NCBI RefSeq assembly: GCF_900585905.1
Contig: NZ_UTVH01000008.1
Coordinates: 1 to 54,866, forward strand
Direction of reading: 5' to 3'
DNA: 54,866 bases
Source of the DNA: Pseudomonas viridiflava
Lineage (GTDB): Bacteria > Pseudomonadota > Gammaproteobacteria > Pseudomonadales > Pseudomonadaceae
Under the pieces are notes generated by a model that saw nothing but the letters and a program-made list of their open reading frames with translations, did no database searches and was not told where the DNA came from. How positions within the stretch are numbered: position 1 is the first letter of the stretch; each line of letters opens with the position of its first letter. The translations under genes were made by a program, and so were the position numbers. This document shows, piece by piece, positions 34,489 through 42,685 of the stretch.

Positions 34489-35748
34489 ATGACGAAAGAT
34501 CTACTCAGCTCAATCATCCAGGCCAGGCAGTCAGTTGGCACGCCGTTCTGGTTGTACGATGCATCAATCATCCGTCGGCAGATCAGGCAGCTAAAGTCCT
34601 TCGATTTCATACGCTATGCCCAGAAGGCTTGCTCCAACATCCATATTCTGTCTCTGATACGCGAAGAGGGCGTTTTGATCGATTCCGTCTCGCTGGGAGA
34701 AGTCGAGCGTGCCCTTAGCGCCGGCTATAGCGTTGAAGGCCCTCACTCACCTATCGTCTTTACCGCAGACTTGATTGATGCAGACACTCTTGGCCGCCTT
34801 GCTGAACTGAAGATCCCGGTCAACGCCGGCTCACCGCAGATGCTTGAGCAATTGGGCGCCGCAAGTCCTGGGCATAAGGTGTGGCTGCGGGTAAATCCGG
34901 GATTTGGTCATGGCCATACGCGCAAGACCAACACTGGTGGGGAGCACAGCAAGCACGGGATATGGCACACCGAGATCCAGAACAGCATGGAGCTGATCCG
35001 TCGTCATGGGTTGAAACTGGTAGGCCTTCATATGCATATCGGATCGGGAGCCGACTACGAGCATCTGGCGCGTGTCTGCGATTCCATGGTGAAAGAGGTC
35101 AAGGAACTTGGCGCCGATATTGAGGCGATATCAGCGGGCGGCGGGCTGTCGATTCCATACACTGAGCATGAGCAGGAAATTGACACGGAACATTATTTTC
35201 AGCTCTGGCAATCGGCTCGTCAGGAGATCGAAGAGTTCCTGGGGCACCCTGTAAGTCTGGAAATCGAGCCTGGCCGCTACCTGGTGGCACAATCCGGCAT
35301 CCTGGTGGCAGAAGTGCGGGCTTACAAACCCATGGGGCAAAACTTTTTTGTTCTTGTGGACGCTGGCTTCAATGACTTGATGCGGCCAGCCATGTATGGC
35401 TCAACGCATCGCGTCAGCGTCGTCAGTCCGACAGGCCAAGTAAAGTCCGAAGGCCTGCGACCGACAGTGATCGCTGGCCCCCTGTGTGAATCAGGCGACG
35501 TGTTCACTCAAAAAGAAGGTGGGGAAGTGATCTCTTATTTGCTGCCGGAGGTCGAGGTCGGTGACCTGCTGATATTCCATGACTGCGGCGCTTATGGTGC
35601 AAGCATGTCGTCAAACTACAACACGCGTCCGTTGCTCCCGGAAATATTGAAAGACGGCGAACAGCTGAAAGTGATCCGACATCGCCAAACCTATGACGAT
35701 CTTTTGAAGCTGGAACTTGAGGCCGGGCAATTACTGCCCGCACGCTAA
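34489..35748 (+). CDS. Diaminopimelate decarboxylase homolog (LysA-like)
   Basis: A 419-residue fold-III PLP decarboxylase. The Schiff-base lysine is K46 in YAQKACSN. HMHIGSG, AGGGLSIPYTE and EIEPGRYLVAQSG contact PLP. MRPAMYGSTHRV, active-site C333 in PLCESGD, and GAYGASMSSNYNTRP follow the LysA pattern rather than ornithine decarboxylases. LysA makes L-lysine from meso-diaminopimelate. A second, cluster-borne copy probably raises lysine supply for the N-hydroxylase, or acts on a lysine-derived intermediate. ATG 34489 follows AAGGACA; it lies 23 bp after the exporter. It ends the plus-strand operon. Confidence 0.88.
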   Translation: MTKDLLSSIIQARQSVGTPFWLYDASIIRRQIRQLKSFDFIRYAQKACSNIHILSLIREEGVLIDSVSLGEVERALSAGYSVEGPHSPIVFTADLIDADTLGRLAELKIPVNAGSPQMLEQLGAASPGHKVWLRVNPGFGHGHTRKTNTGGEHSKHGIWHTEIQNSMELIRRHGLKLVGLHMHIGSGADYEHLARVCDSMVKEVKELGADIEAISAGGGLSIPYTEHEQEIDTEHYFQLWQSARQEIEEFLGHPVSLEIEPGRYLVAQSGILVAEVRAYKPMGQNFFVLVDAGFNDLMRPAMYGSTHRVSVVSPTGQVKSEGLRPTVIAGPLCESGDVFTQKEGGEVISYLLPEVEVGDLLIFHDCGAYGASMSSNYNTRPLLPEILKDGEQLKVIRHRQTYDDLLKLELEAGQLLPAR

Positions 35749-35758
35749 GTGAGGGTGT

Positions 35759-35784
35759 GGCTCCCATTCACTTGAATAGGAGCC
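35759..35784. terminator. Hairpin between convergent LysA-like and ATP-grasp genes
   Basis: GGCTCC and GGAGCC form a 6-bp stem over a 14-base loop in the 48-bp gap between two convergent genes. It may end either transcript; the T run is poor. Confidence 0.4.
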
Positions 35785-35796
35785 CCGTCGGTTATA

Positions 35797-37200
35797 TCAG
35801 TTGGCCAATTCGATACCTGTGGCGTCCGAAATCATACGGATCGTCGTTTTTGCGTGATCGAGAGCGGCCGAGTAGCTTTCAGCGACGATATGGATATAAC
35901 CCAGTGACGAGTCATTTCCCGTCATCGGCAGTACCGCCTGGCCTGCCTGAATGGCAATCGAGTGTTCCTTGACCCAAGGGCAGTGTTCATCAATGTAACG
36001 AGCGTCGACAGTCGCCTGTGAAATCGTTTGTTTCATTGGCGCGAGTCGGCGGGAAGTGGAAAACAATCTTGATTTCGCCTGCGCCTCTACAACCTTCCCC
36101 AGGTAGGTGTCCAGCAAAATATCAAAGGCACTCAATGACGTGGACTTCTGAAAGAGTGTCGACAGTGCGCCTCCCATGAAACGAGGGTTTACCTCAACCA
36201 AATCAACGCGCCCCTCGTTGACCATGACCTCAATGTGAAAAATACCGACGTCGAGTTTCAGGCAGTCGACGACTTTTTCGCAGTATTCAAAAATCGCACG
36301 CTCATCGGCGTAGTGACCGCGCGGTGCCATGGTGGATTCTATTTCCAGCAGCTCATTATGCTTTGCACGGTCACGCTTGGTCAGCATCAATGGATAAAAG
36401 CCGTGCTCGTTTCTGGCCACTTCAGCAGAATACATTTGCCCGCTCATGTAGGCCTCGACCGTGTACGCTTCCGAGATAAAGCTTCGGAACGAACTGTCTA
36501 TGCTGTCACGGGTCGACTCATACTCACTCATGAAATGGTTCAGGTGCTGAGGCGTTTCAAGGTGTGCTGTCAGGTACTTGGCAAATCCACAAACGGGCTT
36601 GACGATGCAGGGATAACCGATGAAGTTAACCGCCGCTGGCAGGTCATCGAGCGTCTGACACGTCCTGTATCTGCAGTGGGTCAACCCCTCGCCATTCAGG
36701 AGTTCACGAGCAAGGGCTTTATTCTTGGCGTTGGCGACACCCTCATGGGAGGTGCCTTTGAGCCCAGCCTTCCTGGCCGCCGAAGCGACCAACAATACGA
36801 TGTCATCAAGGGGGGTGAAAATGGCGGATATCGGGTATCTCTGGCTGATATCCATTACGGCATCATCCAGCTTTTTCGAGTCCAGAGGCGATTCGATGTC
36901 GTAGGTCTCTACGGCATGTTCACTGAAGAACTCATGGGTTAACGATGTGTGATGACGTGTTAACTCGGAGCGAATAAAAAGGATGCCGATTCCCCTTTTC
37001 TTCGCGGCGGTGATTATTGCAGACGTTACATCCGTACAATCCACCATAATGACGTAGTCCATACCTGTCTCCATCGAGATTATCAAATCATAAACATGCG
37101 GACCTATAAAACCCTGGCGGCAAAAAATTGCAGGCGCGTCGCCCCCATTCGTTAACTTCTCGCTTGCTAAAATCGGGCAGTAATAAACGACGGCAATCAT
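35797..37200 (-). CDS. ATP-grasp carboxylate-amine ligase
   Basis: A 467-residue ATP-grasp enzyme. The first third is a Rossmann-like pre-ATP domain (IAVVYYCPILASE, YVIMVDCTDV). The ATP-grasp core (about 115-330) has TPLDDIVLLVASAARKAGLKG, YPCIVKPVCGFAKYL with the nucleotide-binding Lys, and FHIEVMVNEGRVDLVEVNPRFMGG with the Mg-binding Glu and Asn. It resembles peptide-forming ligases (carnosine synthase/BacD type). It may join an amino acid to the hydrazine building block or tailor the product; the substrate is unknown. ATG 37200 is preferred; an in-frame ATG at 37224 has AAGG directly against it. It runs convergent to the main operon. Confidence 0.82.
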   Translation of the reverse strand: MIAVVYYCPILASEKLTNGGDAPAIFCRQGFIGPHVYDLIISMETGMDYVIMVDCTDVTSAIITAAKKRGIGILFIRSELTRHHTSLTHEFFSEHAVETYDIESPLDSKKLDDAVMDISQRYPISAIFTPLDDIVLLVASAARKAGLKGTSHEGVANAKNKALARELLNGEGLTHCRYRTCQTLDDLPAAVNFIGYPCIVKPVCGFAKYLTAHLETPQHLNHFMSEYESTRDSIDSSFRSFISEAYTVEAYMSGQMYSAEVARNEHGFYPLMLTKRDRAKHNELLEIESTMAPRGHYADERAIFEYCEKVVDCLKLDVGIFHIEVMVNEGRVDLVEVNPRFMGGALSTLFQKSTSLSAFDILLDTYLGKVVEAQAKSRLFSTSRRLAPMKQTISQATVDARYIDEHCPWVKEHSIAIQAGQAVLPMTGNDSSLGYIHIVAESYSAALDHAKTTIRMISDATGIELAN

Positions 37201-37638
37201 AGCAATCCGCTGCAATGCTGTCATCCTTGGGCTTGCACGGAGGCTGCAGTTACGGATAAGTCGGGCACTTTTATCGTTGCGCCATCAGGTGGTATCAGGT
37301 GGGTCAATCTTTCCGCTGCATCATTGGGGATTTCGGGAGGGGAACAGCCATTTCGTAGCATTCAGAGAGCGCTTTTTACGTCTATCGAGGTGCGGGTACG
37401 CTCGGTTCGCTGAATGCGCAATTTCCACAAGATATAGGTGTTTATTATCAGTTCATCTTCACAAGGACCTGTGTATAATTATTTTTTTGTCGACGGGCTT
37501 GAACAGCGGACGCGCCGTCAGTCGATAGTTTTATGCAGTGCAGGGGTGGATTGAAACAACGTCGGCAGTGGCTCGCCGTTGAAGAGCTGAAATATTATTT
37601 TCAACCTGAAACGTTTACTCAGATGGCAAGAGATTACT
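37201..37638. promoter_or_regulatory. Divergent spacer ATP-grasp / LysR
   Basis: No gene is supported. A clear -10 box TATAAT (37474-37479) lies on the plus strand with only a weak -35 (TTCATC, 37452-37457). It may drive the LysR gene from a long 5' leader. The A/T-rich sequence here contrasts with the flanking core. Confidence 0.4.
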
Positions 37639-38571
37639 ATGAAGGTTTCAATAAGGGATATTGAAGTGTTCAAAGCCGTCATGGCGGCTGGGAGTATTAC
37701 TGGAGCGGCTGAGGCACTTGGCACATCACAGCCTACTATCAGTCGAGACTTATCCAGTTTCGAGCGCTCGATGGGTATGCAGCTATTTGACAGGACAAAA
37801 GGCCGACTCAAAGCCACTCGGCAAGGGCTGGCGCTTCATGATGAGATTATTAAAACCTACGACGGCTTGTCACGAATTTGCCTGGCGGCCGCAGAAATAA
37901 AACAAGGCTTGTTTGAAAAAATAGCGGTCGTTAGTTTGCCAATCCTGTCGCAAACATTACTGCCTCGTTCGGTTTCAAAGTTTTTGCTGCATTACCCCGA
38001 GGTGAACTTTAGCTTGACGACACATGACTCACCTCTGCTGGAGGAAAGCTTGTCGTCGCAGTCCCATGATCTCGGATTGATCGAAGGTGTCAGAGCGCCC
38101 ATGGGGACGACCGCTGAGCCGTTGCTGAGCCTGGACGAGGTTTGCATACTTCCACCTCTTCACCCGCTGTGCCATCAAGTGATCATTGACCCAGCCTCAA
38201 TGGCTGATCATACCTTTGTTCACTTGGCGCCCAATGACCCCTATCGGCATCAATTGGACAATCTGTTCTGCGCGCATGGCATCAGTCGCCGGCAAGTCCT
38301 CGAAGTCGACAATTCGGCGACGATTTGCCAGATGGTCTTGCATGGCGTGGGCGTATCTATCGTCAATCCGCTTGCAGCGCATGCTTATGCAAGCCAGGGC
38401 TTACAAGTTCGCAGACTTTCGGCCTCCATTCCTTTTACCGTCAGTATTATCAGACCCATCCAGAGAGCTACCTCACACATCACAGAGTCCTTCATTGACT
38501 GTATTCGCACGACGGGCAATGAGCTGTCCAGCGCTATGGAAAAGCACCAGTCAATGGCCTGCCAGGCGTAG
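37639..38571 (+). CDS. LysR-type transcriptional regulator
   Basis: A 310-residue LTTR. The N-terminal winged helix (residues 1-65: IRDIEVFKAVMAAGSITGAA, LGTSQPTISRDLSSFERSMG, LFDRTKG) is canonical. The C-terminal periplasmic-binding-like effector domain has DLGLIEG and LEVDNSATICQMVLHGVGVSIVNP. It is placed at the right end of the cluster and divergent from the ATP-grasp gene, so cluster control is likely. A possible site is the dyad at 21293. The effector is unknown. A terminator at 38626 separates it from the HrpK-like gene. Confidence 0.92.
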   Translation: MKVSIRDIEVFKAVMAAGSITGAAEALGTSQPTISRDLSSFERSMGMQLFDRTKGRLKATRQGLALHDEIIKTYDGLSRICLAAAEIKQGLFEKIAVVSLPILSQTLLPRSVSKFLLHYPEVNFSLTTHDSPLLEESLSSQSHDLGLIEGVRAPMGTTAEPLLSLDEVCILPPLHPLCHQVIIDPASMADHTFVHLAPNDPYRHQLDNLFCAHGISRRQVLEVDNSATICQMVLHGVGVSIVNPLAAHAYASQGLQVRRLSASIPFTVSIIRPIQRATSHITESFIDCIRTTGNELSSAMEKHQSMACQA

Positions 38572-38625
38572 AGAGCTGCACACGAGTCGCCAACGGCGGC
38601 TTGAAACCGGCCAGATGAACGCAAA

Positions 38626-38661
38626 CAGCCGCAGCGCGGATCAACACGCTGCGGCTGTTTT
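38626..38661. terminator. Strong terminator between LysR and HrpK-like genes
   Basis: A perfect 11-bp stem CAGCCGCAGCG / CGCTGCGGCTG with a ten-base loop is followed by TTTT on the plus strand; the minus strand has TTTG. It probably ends both converging transcripts. Confidence 0.85.
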
Positions 38662-38675
38662 GATGCACTTGCAGA

Positions 38676-41177
38676 TCAATGCGCTTTGGGAATGCCGAAC
38701 TGGTCCAGTGTCGGGTCGACGTTATGGTCGAACGCCTTCTGGTCCTGTTTCTTGTGGACGGCATCGATGATCGCTTTGATACCGAAGCCGATGGCCATGG
38801 CTGCATCGGCGATCCAGCCGACAACGGGGACGGCGGCGGCCACGGCACTCGCAGCGGCCATGCCTGCGACGCGACCGGCCACTGCGCCGACGACGCGGCC
38901 GGCAACCTTGCCCGCGATTTCGCCACCGGCGGTGCTGGATTTGGTTGCCAGGTCATAGCCCACCCGCGCCGCCGTGCCCGCACCCCGCACGCTGTCGTAG
39001 ATGGCTTTACCGGCTTCGGCGTCCTTGCCCTGCGCCAGCAGGCCGGACACTGTCGTCATTGCATAAATCCCGCCAGCCGCCCCGGCTGCGCCGCCTGCAG
39101 CCCCCTTGGCATCAAGGGCCGTGTTGGCACGTTTCTGGGCTTCCGCTTTCAGGTCCTGGGCGTTGATACTGTTGGGGTCTTTATTGCCCAGCCCGGCGGT
39201 GGCGTCCTTGAAGTTGGTGATCATAGAGACGCCAGCCGCGGTGGTTTTGAGCGCTGCCAGGGTGGCGTCGGTGTAAGCGTCCTGTTTGACGGCGACGAAC
39301 TCTGCTGGCAGCACGGCGTCGTAGGCTGCCTTCTGCCCATCGACGTCAGCCAGAACCTTGTCCGGCTTGGCGTCCTTGGACTTCATCTGCTCGTTCATTT
39401 TGCCGCCTTCGACAAAATTCGCCTGATAGGAACGCTTCAGTTCATCGCTCACCCCCGGCCTTTTGGCAACCACATCAGCAGCCGTTGGAACCCCGGCGTC
39501 AGGCCCGCGCAAGTCTTTCTGCATCTGCAGTTCGGCGCTGAGATTGCCCACGGATCCACTGTAGTCCGGCGAAGTCGGATCTGTCAGTGGTTTGCCGTCC
39601 TTGTCTTTGGTGACCGCGTCCTTATCGGCGCGCATATCGTCTTCCAGTGACTGGCCCGACTCGAGCTTCTTGTAGCGCTCATTGACGGCTTTTTCCAGCG
39701 CAGGGTCGTTGCCGATCAGCCTGCGCTGCTGTTCGGGAATCGCCTTGTCGAGGAAGCCTTGCACATCCTTGTCGCCTTGCAGCTGCGCAATCTTTTCCTT
39801 GAGCGCGGTTTCAGTCTTCTCGGTCTTGTGCAGGCTGCGTCCGGCCTCCACGCTTTCGAGGGTCTTCTGCAGCTTGACCATGACCGCCGCTTTCTGGTCG
39901 CCGCTGTAGTTGCCCGGATTGGCGAACACGTCTTGGCCCAGCTTGCTGATATCGACGTTGGCGGTGGCATTGATCGTGGCTGAGCTGCTCATCATGGCGG
40001 CGAACTCACCGCCATTGGTGGGCGCCTGTTTCTTGATCCATTGCTCGATGTTCTTCGTGCTGATCTGGCCGTCTACGCCGTTTTTGGCCAGCTCCTTGCC
40101 CTCCATGCCGCCCTGGTCGAGCAGGTCGGAGAAGCCTGGCTGGGCAAAGGTTTTCGCGGCGGTGGTGAGCATGCTCGACAGGCCAGGGTTGCCTGACGAC
40201 AGCGCCTGCAGGTCTTTGACCGTGGTGTACTTGCCGATTTTTTCGTCACCGCCGTTGGCCTTATTCGGGTCGGCGGCTTTGGTGATTGGCTCGTTGGCAC
40301 GCAGTATTGCGGCGCTGGTCACCATCTGCAGGGACTGCGGGTCGAGCTTGGGGTCGGCCCCAGGGTTGGCCTTGAGGTCGACTTTCGAGTTTGCCTTAAT
40401 GTATTCAGTGACAGACTTGGTCCCGGCGTCCCGCGCTTTTTCCAGATTTTTTGCCAGCGAATTGTAATCGTCCTTGGTGGCTATACCGTCAGCCTTGCCC
40501 CCACGTTTGGCTGTGTCCGCTGCGGTCTTGAGTGCCGGATTGTCGGCGATGAACCCTTTGGCGATTTCTCCCTCCCTGCCGCCAGCCGCTGCCATTTTCG
40601 CTGCGGCGATAGGGCGATTGAGCTCCTTCATTGCTTTGTCTTGTTCCCCCGCTGGCAGATGGGCCACCATCGGGGCGAATTTCTTCAGCTCTTCGGGGGA
40701 GGAGTATTTGGAATTGTCGAGGACTGCTGTCTGCAGACTGGTCCTGGCAGCGGAAGGCGCACCGCCCGCAGCTTGTGCGCCCTGGGCGCCCGCGACGCCA
40801 GTCGGTCCGCCGGTACGCTGGGTCTGGTTTGAAGGCTGGGAGAATGTTTCCTCCGGCTGTTCGGTTTCACCCGTAAGGTTAATGCTTTCAGCCAACTCCC
40901 TCAGCATCGATAGCAATTGCGATGACGTCTCCGGCATGTTGGCCGTTTGCATGTTGGCCGTTGGCAAATTGCTGGTCGGGAAGTTGCCCAGTGCCGGACG
41001 GGGCTGCTGCGGGGCGTTGCCCTGACCGAAGGAGATCCCCCCGGCGTTGGGCAGCATACCTTTGAGCTGTGACACGGCGCTTTTGGGGTCCTGGCCTGGA
41101 CCGGCGTTGAATGGCGATCCCTCGTGACCACCGAGGGGGATCTGACTGGGCATATCAGAGGAAACGCGTATGTTCAT
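38676..41177 (-). CDS. HrpK-like (HrpF/NolX-type) type III secretion protein
   Basis: An 833-residue type III secreted-protein candidate. The N-terminus MNIRVSSDMPSQIPLGG is Ser/Gln/Pro-rich with Ile at position 3, as in P. syringae export signals. The middle is polar and Gly/Ala/Gln-rich with DGQIST- and DGIATKDD-type repeats as in HrpF/NolX/HrpK proteins. Near the C-terminus lies a long small-residue hydrophobic region (AGKVAGRVVGAVAGRVAG, then VPVVGWIADAAMAIGFGI), a possible pore segment, ending DHNVDPTLDQFGIPKAH. A complete hrp box lies 37 bp upstream, so HrpL (sigma-54-dependent cascade, ECF sigma) should drive it. ATG 41177 has GGAAGG 8 bp upstream. Translocator or effector; the family call is by resemblance. 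Confidence 0.8.
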   Translation of the reverse strand: MNIRVSSDMPSQIPLGGHEGSPFNAGPGQDPKSAVSQLKGMLPNAGGISFGQGNAPQQPRPALGNFPTSNLPTANMQTANMPETSSQLLSMLRELAESINLTGETEQPEETFSQPSNQTQRTGGPTGVAGAQGAQAAGGAPSAARTSLQTAVLDNSKYSSPEELKKFAPMVAHLPAGEQDKAMKELNRPIAAAKMAAAGGREGEIAKGFIADNPALKTAADTAKRGGKADGIATKDDYNSLAKNLEKARDAGTKSVTEYIKANSKVDLKANPGADPKLDPQSLQMVTSAAILRANEPITKAADPNKANGGDEKIGKYTTVKDLQALSSGNPGLSSMLTTAAKTFAQPGFSDLLDQGGMEGKELAKNGVDGQISTKNIEQWIKKQAPTNGGEFAAMMSSSATINATANVDISKLGQDVFANPGNYSGDQKAAVMVKLQKTLESVEAGRSLHKTEKTETALKEKIAQLQGDKDVQGFLDKAIPEQQRRLIGNDPALEKAVNERYKKLESGQSLEDDMRADKDAVTKDKDGKPLTDPTSPDYSGSVGNLSAELQMQKDLRGPDAGVPTAADVVAKRPGVSDELKRSYQANFVEGGKMNEQMKSKDAKPDKVLADVDGQKAAYDAVLPAEFVAVKQDAYTDATLAALKTTAAGVSMITNFKDATAGLGNKDPNSINAQDLKAEAQKRANTALDAKGAAGGAAGAAGGIYAMTTVSGLLAQGKDAEAGKAIYDSVRGAGTAARVGYDLATKSSTAGGEIAGKVAGRVVGAVAGRVAGMAAASAVAAAVPVVGWIADAAMAIGFGIKAIIDAVHKKQDQKAFDHNVDPTLDQFGIPKAH

Positions 41178-41213
41178 ATTCATTGCCTTCCGGGTGACAA
41201 CTATTGATACACC

Positions 41214-41241
41214 TGTGTGGCGACGCAGCAGAAACGGTTCC
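41214..41241 (-). promoter_or_regulatory. hrp box (HrpL promoter)
   Basis: On the minus strand the sequence reads GGAACC, 15 bases, CCACACA, a full match to the HrpL consensus GGAACC-N15/16-CCACNNA. It ends 37 bp before the HrpK-like start. No other match was found in the window by eye. Confidence 0.92.
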
Positions 41242-41278
41242 AATGTGGCCGAATGTTTTTAAGGCATCGCCCATTCCC

Positions 41279-41368
41279 GTGGGACCGGCTTCAGCCGGGA
41301 AGGGGCCAGATCATTCACTGCATGTTTAGCGTCAGTCATCGCGCCTTCCCGGCTGAAGCCGGTCCCAC
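41279..41368. repeat. Inverted REP pair (REPIN-like)
   Basis: Two 25-bp REP copies face each other: GTGGGACCGGCTTCAGCCGG at 41279 and its complement within 41344-41368, separated by 40 bp. The arms match perfectly over 25 bp. This doublet form is typical of mobile REPIN elements of Pseudomonas. It also marks the junction between the accessory region and core genes. Confidence 0.85.
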
Positions 41369-41395
41369 ATCAGAACACAATCGCTGACTGACAGC

Positions 41396-42490
41396 TCAAG
41401 GCGCCAACGGCAGCAGGAAGCGTGCGATCAGGGGCAGGTGGTCGGAGATGAGCAGGGTGTCTTCGCCGCGCACGCTGGCACTGACGCGCTTGAGCCCGGG
41501 GCTGTGGAACAGGTAATCCACCGTTCTGTCCGGGCCGCTGATGCGTGGGTCGTTGGGGAAGCGGGTGAGCCATTTGCCGCGATCAACACCTGACGCTTCG
41601 TCGTTGCTCGGGATCATCGGATAAGTGTCCCACAACAGATGCAGCGGGCTATCTGGCGGGTAAGCCCCCTGCTGCTCGCGGGACAGGCGTTGATACTGGT
41701 CCGATGGCAACAGGTTGAAGTCGCCACCGATCAGCCAGGGCGTTGCGCTGGCTTCGAAACCGTCCAGCAGCGCCCGGATTGCCTGCACCTGGCGCAACGA
41801 TACGTCGTCGCCACTCTCTGGGTCGGGGTTATCCAGATGCGTATTGATCAGCGCCAGATGGCCGCCGTCGCGCAGGGTCAGGTAAGTGACCAGCAGGGCA
41901 GGTTTGGGCTGGAACTGGCGGCGGATCAGGTTGGCTTCCTGAAGCGGCAGCTGGATACGCTCGGCGCGTTCGATGCTGAACCGGCTCAGCGTCGCCAGCT
42001 TCATGCCGACGCTGCCAGCGATGTGCGGATTAGGGATGAAGTCGGCTTTGCGATAGAACGCCTCGGTGCTGCACGGATAGAGGTCGATGACACGCGCCCG
42101 CAGCAATGCCAGCTGATTGTCATAAGCGGTATTTTTCGCGCCGTCGTTTACTTCCTGCAGCAACAGCACATCCGGCTGTTCATCACGAATTACCCGGGCT
42201 ACTTCATCGAGGTTGTAGGCCACGTCTTCCGGGGTCGGGCCCGCGTCCGGGCCGCTGCCATCGGCCATGTCGTACCAGAACACATAGCGTTTGCCCGCCA
42301 GGTACTGGATGTTCCAGGTCATCACCTTCAGCGCCTGACCGGGCACCAGCACCTGCGCTCCTGGCGTCGCGTTGCAACTGACCGGCATCTGTTCAAGCGC
42401 CGCCGGCCGCCAGGTCAGGGCGTAGACCAGCACCAGCAGCAAGCCGCTCGGCACCAGCACAATCAGAAGGCAACGGGTCAGACGGCTCAT
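41396..42490 (-). CDS. Endonuclease/exonuclease/phosphatase (EEP) family protein
   Basis: A 364-residue protein anchored by one N-terminal transmembrane helix (CLLIVLVPSGLLLVLVYALTW, first 20 shown by position 6-25), with the EEP domain outside. Catalytic motifs are VMTWNIQYL (Asn), LLQEVND (metal-binding Glu), GGDFNLLPSD (Asp-Asn) and SDHLPL (Asp-His). Family members cleave phosphodiesters in nucleic acids, inositides or sphingomyelin; the substrate here is open. ATG 42490 gives the normal membrane anchor. The frame stays open upstream through a 27-bp tandem repeat but that part is probably untranslated. Confidence 0.82.
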   Translation of the reverse strand: MSRLTRCLLIVLVPSGLLLVLVYALTWRPAALEQMPVSCNATPGAQVLVPGQALKVMTWNIQYLAGKRYVFWYDMADGSGPDAGPTPEDVAYNLDEVARVIRDEQPDVLLLQEVNDGAKNTAYDNQLALLRARVIDLYPCSTEAFYRKADFIPNPHIAGSVGMKLATLSRFSIERAERIQLPLQEANLIRRQFQPKPALLVTYLTLRDGGHLALINTHLDNPDPESGDDVSLRQVQAIRALLDGFEASATPWLIGGDFNLLPSDQYQRLSREQQGAYPPDSPLHLLWDTYPMIPSNDEASGVDRGKWLTRFPNDPRISGPDRTVDYLFHSPGLKRVSASVRGEDTLLISDHLPLIARFLLPLAP

Positions 42491-42503
42491 GGGCTCGGCC
42501 TGG

Positions 42504-42638
42504 AACGCTGGGCGTTTCTTGGGAAATGGCAACGCTGGGCGTTCCTTGGAAAATGGCAACGCTGGGCGTTCCCTGAAAAACGGCAACGCAGGTCGTCAGG
42601 TGGGGAATGGCAACGCAAGGCGTTCAGTGGTGAATCGC
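42504..42638. repeat. Five tandem 27-bp repeats upstream of EEP gene
   Basis: Units start at 42504, 42531, 42558, 42585 and 42612, each beginning AACGCNNGNCGT. The first three are almost identical; the last two have diverged. The unit is nine codons, so the minus-strand frame stays open (RPALPF-type repeats). They lie immediately upstream of the EEP start, between it and the YciC-like gene. Confidence 0.85.
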
Positions 42639-42685
42639 GATGCAGGGCAGCTCCAAGCATAGTCGACGGGTCGCTGCCCGGCCGC

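Noticed and set aside
38679..39650. A 323-codon plus-strand frame opposite the HrpK-like gene
   Set aside because: The minus-strand gene has a hrp box, ribosome site and family features; this frame has none.
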